A stretch of 50,478 bases of DNA from Oscillospiraceae bacterium. Its GTDB lineage: Bacteria; Bacillota; Clostridia; Oscillospirales; Oscillospiraceae. The stretch's first letter is position 1; the number at the start of each line of letters is the position of its first letter. The position numbers were made by a program, and so were the translations under genes. Location of the stretch: the NCBI GenBank assembly GCA_009779845.1, contig WRBE01000015.1, positions 1 to 50,478 of the forward strand, written 5' to 3'. This document shows, in pieces, positions 38,544 to 46,500 of the stretch. The notes below the pieces were generated by a model that was given only the letters and a program-made list of their open reading frames with translations, searched no databases and was not told the DNA's origin.

Positions 38544-39956
38544 CTACCCACTCACCGTCTCATACGGCCAATCTGCAATCCCACCCATGTCGTAGATATT
38601 CAGATACCCCAATTCCGCCAAAAGCGTTGCCGCTGCGGCACTGCGGCGGCCGGATTGGCAATAGAGGATAATGCGGCTGTTCCGATCAGGGGCTACTGCT
38701 GCAATGCGGTCTGCAAGCACCGTACCCGGGAGCAAGATTGCGCCGGGGATGCGGCGGGTACGAAACTCGTCCTCGGTGCGAACGTCTATGAGCACGTAAG
38801 GGTTGCCGTCCTGCATCATGGTTCGGCCCTCTGTGGCAGTGATGGTGCGGATGGGGGCTGGGTTGGTTACGGTAAGTACAATCACGTTAGATACAATATT
38901 GATTCGTTGTGCAGTGCTGGGTGCTTCCCACGGTATCGGCTCGTTTTCAGGGTCGGTAGGTTGTTCCCAGCCTACGTAAAACATTGATCCAATAGTCAAC
39001 TCATAAACTCCCGGTGACAACTCGTAGTACCAATTCAAGTGGATAGTTCGGGAAATGGTACTGCCACTCTCGAAAAGCACAAAGGTCGGCCAAGGTGGCC
39101 ATATTCTATCAAATATCCAATGTTCGCCCGGAATATGGGGAGCAAACAGAAAATATGTAGCTATTTCAAGGTCTTGACCGCTATTGTTCTTCAGTTCAAC
39201 GTGAACGATAAAATCCTCGCCTTGCGGTAAGGTTGTTTCTTCCACCGAGATGGTCAGCTCAAAATCTTCAGCCGTAGGCGGATCGGGTTCAGGCTGATAC
39301 GTGATTTGCTCCAAAAACCGCATCAAAATCGTTGCCGCCTCTGCTCTGGTTGCGTTGCTCCGGGGGGTTAGTGTCCCCGCATCGGTACCAACCATAAGCC
39401 CATTGTACACCGCCCAGCCCATAGCCGTCTCTGCCCAATCATTTATTAGATTCGCATCCGGGAAGTCCAGTGTGGCGTATGACGTAACCGTCACATCATA
39501 ACCTTGTGCGTCCGCAAAGCGATGCAGGATCGTTGCCATTTCTTGGCGGGTGATATTGGTTGCGGGCGCAAAGCGTCCGCCGCCGACACCTTGCACGACT
39601 TCGTTGTTGTGTGCCCAAATGACGGCTTCCGAATACCACCGCTCCGGTGCGACATCGCTGAATACTGCCTCAAACGGAGCCGCAGGTTCCCCCGCGATGC
39701 GATATAAAATTGTCACCGCCATTGCGCGGGAGAAGGCAAGGTTTGGCGCAAAGGTGGTAGTGGACGTGCCTTGCATGAGGTCACGCTGGAACATAAAGTC
39801 GATGGCATCATAGGCCCAGTGCCCTGTGATGTCGATGAAATGCGGCGGGTTTTCGGGCGGTGTCGCCGCTGCTACCCCCGGCACCATCCCAATCATCAGG
39901 CAAATAACCACCAACAAACAGACAATACGCTTGGAAAAACGCTTACGGAAACCCAT
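38544..39956 (-). CDS. Secreted SLH protein with BsuPI-like and rhodanese domains
   Basis: A 470-residue protein. A signal peptide (1-31) is followed by three SLH repeats (38-205: HFIDITGHWAYDAIDFM, VFSDVAPERWYSEAVIWAH, LDFPDANLINDWAETAM). Then comes a beta-rich region (225-370; ELTISVEETTLPQGEDFIVHVELKNNSG) like the intracellular-proteinase-inhibitor (BsuPI) fold. The rhodanese domain (375-470) has LIDVRTEDEFRTRRIPGAI and the active loop CQSGRR with Cys433. SLH domains bind pyruvylated wall polymers, so the rhodanese would act outside the cell. The start is ATG 39956 with GGAGGAG. Its SLH part is close to that of the gene at 42405, on the opposite strand. Confidence 0.88.
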   Translation of the reverse strand: MGFRKRFSKRIVCLLVVICLMIGMVPGVAAATPPENPPHFIDITGHWAYDAIDFMFQRDLMQGTSTTTFAPNLAFSRAMAVTILYRIAGEPAAPFEAVFSDVAPERWYSEAVIWAHNNEVVQGVGGGRFAPATNITRQEMATILHRFADAQGYDVTVTSYATLDFPDANLINDWAETAMGWAVYNGLMVGTDAGTLTPRSNATRAEAATILMRFLEQITYQPEPDPPTAEDFELTISVEETTLPQGEDFIVHVELKNNSGQDLEIATYFLFAPHIPGEHWIFDRIWPPWPTFVLFESGSTISRTIHLNWYYELSPGVYELTIGSMFYVGWEQPTDPENEPIPWEAPSTAQRINIVSNVIVLTVTNPAPIRTITATEGRTMMQDGNPYVLIDVRTEDEFRTRRIPGAILLPGTVLADRIAAVAPDRNSRIILYCQSGRRSAAAATLLAELGYLNIYDMGGIADWPYETVSG

Positions 39957-40096
39957 AGCACACACTCCTCCGCTTGAAAGATATTGTACATTATACTAGT
40001 TTGGTGTCGATTGCGCAACATTACATTTACGAAATAGCCAAGAATTTGACTCTTCACCTCTTGTTTTTTCTTTCACAAACTGATAAAATACCCTCA

Positions 40097-40222
40097 GAGG
40101 GTATTTTCAAACTGGCAATGTGACCAAAGGTGAGCTATAATTTCGGCTTGCAAGTCAAATTTGCCATAGCAAGGCAGAAAAATAGCCGTCATTGGGCATG
40201 TTGCCAGTTTGGAAACACCCTC
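40097..40222. mobile_element. MITE-like element C, 126 bp
   Basis: The ends are GAGGGTATTTTCAAACTGGCAA (40097-40118) and the complement TTGCCAGTTTGGAAACACCCTC (40201-40222), 22 nt with two mismatches. A small palindrome, ATACCCTC-A-GAGGGTAT, straddles the left edge. It is non-coding and contains a promoter-like pair reading into adh. Confidence 0.6.
40113..40141 (+). promoter_or_regulatory. Promoter inside element C, upstream of adh
   Basis: TGGCAA, 17-nt spacer, TATAAT. The -35 lies in the left terminal repeat. No other promoter-like pair is seen before the adh gene, although σ factor choice is not proven. Confidence 0.5.
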
Positions 40223-40255
40223 AATCCCCACTATTACATCTAGGAGGTACAAAGC

Positions 40256-41458
40256 ATGTCTTGGGAGCAAGGAATCAACATCAACAACGTGAGCACAATC
40301 ATCGGCGGGTCAAAGGTCTTTCTCGGCGTTGGGGCCATTGAGAAGATTGATTTTATCGCAGGTGAGCTCAAGGCAAAAGGCGTAGACTGTGTGCTGGTCA
40401 TGTCCGGCCGTGCGGCCTATGTCAAGACCGGCGCTTGGGACTATGTCACAAAGGCGTTGGAGAAACACGGCATCCGCCATGTCCTCTACAACAAAGTCCA
40501 GCCCAACCCAGAGACCCAGCAGGTAGACGAAGCGGTGGCAGAGGCCAAAGCGGCCGGTGCCAAGGCCGTCATCGGCATCGGCGGCGGAAGCCCCATTGAC
40601 GCCGGGAAAAGTGCTGCCATCCTGCTTGCGTACCCGGACAAGACTTGTCAAGAGTTGTATGAGGCCCAGTTTGCACCGGACACTGCCGTCCCCTTCGTGG
40701 CCATCAACCTGACCCACGGCACCGGCAGTGAAATCAACCGCTTCGCCGTGGTCACTATCCCGGAAAAAGACTATAAGCCCGCCATCGCCTACGATTGCAT
40801 TTACCCCTTCTATTCCATTGACGACCCGGCCCTGATGACCACCCTGCCGCCCCATCAGACCAGCTATGTGACGGTGGATGCGGTCAACCATGTCATTGAG
40901 GCCGCCACCACAGTGCTGAACAATCCTCTCTCTATCACCTTGGGCCGTGAGGTGATTACGCTGGTTGCCAAATATCTGCCCGTGGCACTGGAAAATCCGA
41001 ACGATTTAACCGCCCGCTACTTCCTGACCTATGCCGCCATGATTGCGGGTACGAGCTTTGACAACGGTCTGCTCCACTTTACTCACGCCTTAGAGCATCC
41101 TCTGTCCGGCGTGAAAACAGACTTGTCTCATGGCTTGGGCCTGGCCGTCTTGTTGCCGGCGATTGTCAAATCTATCTACCCTGCCCGCAGTGCGATTTTG
41201 GCCGACCTGTTGGTCCCCATCGTGCCCGGCCTGACCGACAGTCCCGCCGATGCCCAAAAGGCCGCAGACGGGGTGCGGGCTTGGCTGGCCTCTGTCGGCG
41301 TGGGTGAGACCATGTCTGACCTAGGCTTCACCAAAGCGGACGTGCCGAAGTTGGTGCAACTAGCCTTTGACACCCCCGGCCTAGCGGGGCTCATGGGCGT
41401 GGCGCCTGTGCCTTATGATGAGAAGGTGGTTGAGGCGATTTATATGGATTCACTGTAA
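40256..41458 (+). CDS. Iron-containing alcohol dehydrogenase
   Basis: A 400-residue group III dehydrogenase. The nucleotide-binding region has AVIGIGGGSPIDAGKS; iron ligands fit DAVNHVIEA (Asp, His), HFTHALEHPLSG (His) and LSHGLGLAVLLP (His). AINLTHGTGSEINRFAV is typical. It reduces or oxidises an aldehyde/alcohol with NAD(P); the exact substrate is not known. AGGAGG precedes ATG 40256. It lies alone between an inverted pair of SLH genes, with a small inverted-repeat element directly upstream. Confidence 0.93.
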   Translation: MSWEQGININNVSTIIGGSKVFLGVGAIEKIDFIAGELKAKGVDCVLVMSGRAAYVKTGAWDYVTKALEKHGIRHVLYNKVQPNPETQQVDEAVAEAKAAGAKAVIGIGGGSPIDAGKSAAILLAYPDKTCQELYEAQFAPDTAVPFVAINLTHGTGSEINRFAVVTIPEKDYKPAIAYDCIYPFYSIDDPALMTTLPPHQTSYVTVDAVNHVIEAATTVLNNPLSITLGREVITLVAKYLPVALENPNDLTARYFLTYAAMIAGTSFDNGLLHFTHALEHPLSGVKTDLSHGLGLAVLLPAIVKSIYPARSAILADLLVPIVPGLTDSPADAQKAADGVRAWLASVGVGETMSDLGFTKADVPKLVQLAFDTPGLAGLMGVAPVPYDEKVVEAIYMDSL

Positions 41459-41539
41459 GAGTCATGCTTCTTTGGCTCTGTGTGTGAGTTTTTTGCTAAT
41501 GAGCAACGGCACGGCTATGTGTTTAGCCGTGCCGTTTGG

Positions 41540-42085
41540 TTTGTTCTTTGACCTGTTCTTTGTAGGGGACGTGCCCCTGCGCGTCCCGGCCCTTGGCTTT
41601 TCTTTCGGCTTGCGCCGATTTTATCTCGGCGTGCACCGCCAACGTGTATGTCCTGCCGGACGGGCCATCTTTGCCATTTCGCAAAGAAGCAAAAGAAACA
41701 TAGGGGCTGCGCCCCTATGTACCCGCTAGGGTCAAGGGCAGAGTGACGACGGTTTCGCACCTTATACTCCGCACTATCGCCAAAGCCCTCTAGCCGGATG
41801 TAATAGTACTCGAAACTCCAATGGTCAAGGGCAGTGGGGCCGCCGGATGGATGTGCTATTGGAATGTGCTCATGAATGGGTAGTATATGACTTCCGTTTT
41901 TGAGCGCATTCCAATAGAACACCCTACTGGCGGCGAAAAACGCCCTTGTAGGTTCCGAGGCAACCGGACTTCTGGTAGGGGACTCCTGTCGCCAGCACAG
42001 AGTATAACATGAAAACGGTCTCTACCTTTGCCTTTGACCTTGCGGGTACATAGGGGCGCAGCCCCTATGTTTCTTTTGCTTCTTG
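41540..42085. repeat. Longest copy (R3) of dispersed repeat, with inverted ends
   Basis: About 545 bp, non-coding. Arms at 41690-41790 and 41985-42085 are imperfect inverted repeats of about 100 nt (ACATAGGGGCTGCGCCCCTA at the tip, itself a palindrome). R1 matches its right part, R2 its left part. It sits between adh and the SLH gene. The 135-codon minus-strand frame inside it is probably not a gene. Confidence 0.8.
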
Positions 42086-42152
42086 ATATTACTGTACAAT
42101 GTACAACAGAAAAATACAATCTCGAAAACAGGAGTTAACCTACAACTATAGG

Positions 42153-42187
42153 CAAGGTGTGAAAAATATTCGCACCTTGTTTTTTTA
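42153..42187 (+). terminator. Rho-independent terminator
   Basis: CAAGGTGTG and CGCACCTTG stem followed by TTTTTTT. There is no gene directly upstream except the repeat; it may end adh transcription. Confidence 0.8.
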
Positions 42188-42333
42188 GCTACGTACTAAT
42201 TGCTTGTCGCTTTACTAATCAAACGCATCTATAAAACTCACATTGCCTACAGTTAAATGTTCAGTTGCTCACCATACTTGAAGCATGAATAATGAAAACG
42301 CCGAAAATTGATGGATATATTTTCAAAAGGTTG

Positions 42334-42363
42334 TTGACTTTGTAGATATTTAGATGATATAGT
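42334..42363 (+). promoter_or_regulatory. Promoter of the SLH-subtilase pair
   Basis: TTGACT, 18-nt spacer, TATAGT; 41 nt before ATG 42405. Confidence 0.7.
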
Positions 42364-42404
42364 AGTATGGTCTATAATACATTACAAGTAAGAGAGTGGT
42401 TTTT

Positions 42405-43466
42405 ATGCGTTCAAGTAAGTATTGTCCCAAGCGTGTTGTCTGTTTGTTGGTGGTTGTTTGTCTGGCGATTGGGCTGGTGCCAAGCATTGCGGCTACAAAG
42501 GATGAACTTGCCGAACCCCAGTCCGCAGGCCTGCCTTTTACCGATGTAGCGGGTCACTGGGCGCGTGATGCTATCGGCTTTATGGTCGAGCAGGGCTTCA
42601 TGCAGGGCACGTCCACTACCACCTTTGCGCCGAACCTTGCTTTCTCCCGCGCTATGGCTGTGACGATTTTGTATCGCATGGCCGGAGAGCCTGCGGTTTC
42701 ATTTGAAGAAGTATTCAGCGATGTCGCACCGGGGCGGTGGTATTCGGATGCTGTCATTTGGGCGCACAGCAACGGTGTCGTGCAAGGCGTTGGCGGTGGA
42801 CGGTTTGCGCCTATGTCCAATATCACCCGTGAGCAAATGGCAACGATTTTATATCGCTTTGCCGCAGACCAAGGCCATGATGTGACGCTTTCATCCAGCG
42901 TGACCTTAGACTTCCCGGATGCAAATCGAATTAGCCATTGGGCGAGGGTGGAAATGGAATGGGCCGTGTATCATCAGTTTATGCGTGGCACTGATGCAGG
43001 GGCATTAAACCCGAACGGCAATGCGACCAGAGCGGAAGCCGCAACGCTGTTGATGCGGTTTGTTGAACATTTTACGCATTCGGATGAACTAGAGCCGTTG
43101 TGTCCGGAACTGGAGACAAGGATAAGACAGGATTTTCAAATTGCTTTTAATGTTTATCACCTCGACAAGGTTTGGATTGAGCCCTATTTGGGGACATATA
43201 ACGGCAGCGTCGCTCTATATTTTGGTCCGGGACCGCTAACTATTGCGTGGAGTGAAGAAGTGGCCGGACATATATTTTTCTATCAGTCCAGTCTACGTAT
43301 ATTGGTTTGGAATGATGGTGCATTTTATACTCTATCGGGGAAAAGCGGCTTCGATGTTGTTTTACCAAGTGCATATGAACTGGGCTTATTAACAGCAGAA
43401 GATATTGGTCATATCCATTTTCGTTTTGAACTTCTGGTAAATGACAGCCGGCAACGCAGTAGCTAA
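42405..43466 (+). CDS. Secreted SLH-domain protein
   Basis: A 353-residue protein: a signal peptide (1-30, RVVCLLVVVCLAIGLVPSIA), three SLH repeats (40-215: FTDVAGHWARDAIGFMVEQ, VFSDVAPGRWYSDAVIWAH, LDFPDANRISHWARVEM), then a C-terminal part of about 120 residues I do not recognise (GSVALYFGPGPLTIAWSEE). It is anchored to the cell wall by SLH. The SLH part is near-identical in layout to that of the gene at 38544, and the DNA is also similar. AAGAGAG stands before the ATG. The large subtilase gene follows 66 nt later with no terminator between, so cotranscription is likely. Confidence 0.85.
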   Translation: MRSSKYCPKRVVCLLVVVCLAIGLVPSIAATKDELAEPQSAGLPFTDVAGHWARDAIGFMVEQGFMQGTSTTTFAPNLAFSRAMAVTILYRMAGEPAVSFEEVFSDVAPGRWYSDAVIWAHSNGVVQGVGGGRFAPMSNITREQMATILYRFAADQGHDVTLSSSVTLDFPDANRISHWARVEMEWAVYHQFMRGTDAGALNPNGNATRAEAATLLMRFVEHFTHSDELEPLCPELETRIRQDFQIAFNVYHLDKVWIEPYLGTYNGSVALYFGPGPLTIAWSEEVAGHIFFYQSSLRILVWNDGAFYTLSGKSGFDVVLPSAYELGLLTAEDIGHIHFRFELLVNDSRQRSS

Positions 43467-43532
43467 ATAGGCATCCAAGTCTATATTTCCCATTAAAGAC
43501 ACAAAAAACAAACGATAAAGGAGACATTAACC

Positions 43533-46500
43533 ATGTTGAGAGAAATGAAAAAAGTGTTCTGTTTTGTGCTAGTATGCGTTATGTTGCTTGTTTCTGTATC
43601 AGGGGTAGCATTTTCTGTTGGGAGAGATAACCCCGATACGGAGCTTTCGCCCGTTATGATAGGTGACATAAACTTTATGATGCCCGATGAGCAAATTTTC
43701 TCTACAGCAACCCTCGATGACGACTTTAGGGACGATTCTGTAATCGTTATCCTTACCACAGAAGCAAGCAGAAACAACAGAGATTTTACAGCAAGGGACT
43801 TTAGAGATATTGGTGCTGCGAAGGTCGAAGACTTGAATAGGTTGTCTGTCAATGAATATAGTTATGTTGAGCCGGTGTGGACAGCGCAGGACAACATGGA
43901 AACCATGGCACATAGAGATATGGCAAATCGAAATATCACGGAAGGGCAAATATCTTCTGCTACATATGAGGCAATTAGATACTATGAGACGGTCAGAATA
44001 GTAGCTGAAGAAAACACCTTGGTCAATGTTGATAAATTTAGAAGAATCTTACTCATCACGCTGACAGAACCGGGCAAAGAAAATGTTCTGCGAGCTATTA
44101 GTATACTTGAGCAACGCGAGGATGTTCGGCATGCCGGACCAAACTACACAGGAGGAAAAGCACTTTTCAGCACGACGCCTAATGATCCCAGACTGGGTGA
44201 GCAGTGGGCAATTGATAAGATTGACCTGCCGAGAGCATGGGACATTACAACCGGATGTTCTTCCATAATCGTTGGAGTAATAGACACTGGAATCAATGGA
44301 AGCCATGAAGATTTAAGAAATCGTGTAAACGCTCAGTTGAGCAGAGACTTTTCCGGGGCAAATACTAATGGTTTAGTTGATTCAAATGGGCACGGCACTC
44401 ATGTGGCTGGTATTATTGGGGCAGAAGGCAATAACGGCATAGGAATTGCCGGGGCAAATTGGGATGTGCAGCTCGTTTCGTTGAGGGCACTCGAAGCTAG
44501 TGTCTGGGGACCTTTGGGAAGGGCTCCTGTGGTAATGGCTGTGAATCACGCAAGGGTAAACAACATTCCAATCCTTAATGCCAGTTTAGAGATTGGTACT
44601 AATGATACAGAAAATCAGGCTATTCGTGACGCGGTTGCGGTCTATTCAGGTTTGTTTATCCAAGCAGCAGGAAATGGTTGGTCAAATACCAACAACAATC
44701 CAAAATTTTTTGGATTTCCGAATGTAATTGTGGTTGGATCAACAGACATCAATGACAATCGATCAAATTTTTCCGACGTGGGATCAACCAGCACTCATAT
44801 ATTCGCCCCTGGCACAAACATTCTTAGTACACACCGAGATGGCTATATTGCCATGGATGGCACCTCGATGGCCGCCCCATACGTAGCTGGGGTTGCGGCA
44901 TTGGCTATGAGTGCAAATCCTGATTTGTCCCCGCAACAAAAAAGAGCAATTATATTGTCAACAGTGGATACATTTCCTGCACTTGAAGATATCAGTTGCA
45001 CCGGTGGCCGCTTAAATGCGTACAGGGCGGTGCGGTTTGCGTTGGATTTTCCATTCACTCTTACACCATCGGGGCGCCACACATTCCCGGCGGCAAATGT
45101 GGGCTATGGTGCTCAAACTCCTCATAGCGTGACCGTTTTCAATACAGGCAATCGGCCAACAGGAAATCTCACTGTTGCGTTATCCGGCACAAATGCAAGT
45201 AGCTTTACACTTAACAGAACATCCATTCCGAGCCTTGCGATAGGTGCAACACAGAATTTCACAGTAGTACCACGCACCGGGCTTGCATCAGGAATACACA
45301 GGACAACGGTAACGGTAAGCGACGGAAACCGCCTAACCCAATCGTTTCAGGTGGGTTTTAATGTGCTTCCCACCTTCATCGATGTTCCGCCTAGCCATTG
45401 GGCGCATGGCTACATTTCTTTGGTTGCCGGAGATGGTATTATGCTCGGTACCGGATATGGGAACTTTTCACCGAATATTAACATAAATCGAGCATCTTTT
45501 GCCGTGCTGTTGGGTCGGATGCATGAGGTAATACGTGGCGACACAATTCCTCGTAATATCTCTCATAACTTTACCGATTTGACCCGCGACTGGTATCGCA
45601 ACTATGTGGCTTGGGCGAGTGCAAGAGGTATCATAGAAGGCGTTGGGAACAATCGATTTGATCCCTATGGCAATATTACACGCGAGCAATTGGCGACAAT
45701 GCTGTTCCGTTATGAGACGTATCGGAATGCACGCTCACCATCTGGCAGCAATGATTTAAACCGATTCACTGATCGGCATAATATCAGTGACTGGGCGACA
45801 GATGCGATGGCTTGGGCGGTTGGCTCAGATATTATAACCGGGACAACACCGACTACTCTAGCACCTCTTCTTCCTGTTATGCGTTCAGAAACTGCTACCA
45901 TGATTCATAGATACATGCGTAGTATTCAAAGTCTACACGCTCTCGGCGGAAGCGCCAATATCAGCCTTAGCCCTGCAAATAACCACACGTTCCCGGCGGC
46001 GACTGTGGGATACGGTACGCAGTCGACTCACACAAGAACAGTAATCAACGCAGGGAACCGGGCAACAGACCATCTTACGGTCACACTGTCTGGTGCGAAT
46101 CAAGCCAGCTTCCAACTGAACAATGTAGCTGCGGGCATACACAGCGTCACCGTTGACAGTTTATCGGTCGGTGGAAGGGGCACCTTCACGGTGCGACCAC
46201 GTACCGGGCTTACGGCGGGGACACATACAGCAACAGTGACTGTATCCGGGGTAAATGTTGCGACGCAATCATTTACTGTATCATTTACGGTGAATGCCCC
46301 TGCGGCTACATTTGGCATCAGCCTCAACCCTGCAAATAATCACACTTTCCCGACAGCCACAATCCCTTACACTGCCCCAGCGGCACGGAGCATAGCAGTA
46401 TCAAATACAGGAAATCAACCGACCGGAAATCTTACAGTGGCACTGTCGGGAACACATACAAATAGCTTTACGCTAAATACAACGTCATTGGCGAGTATCC

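Noticed and set aside
41515-41922. 135-codon minus-strand frame inside repeat R3
   Set aside because: The matching frame in copy R2 has stops at conserved positions, there is no ribosome site, and the sequence is palindromic repeat DNA. It is most likely not translated.
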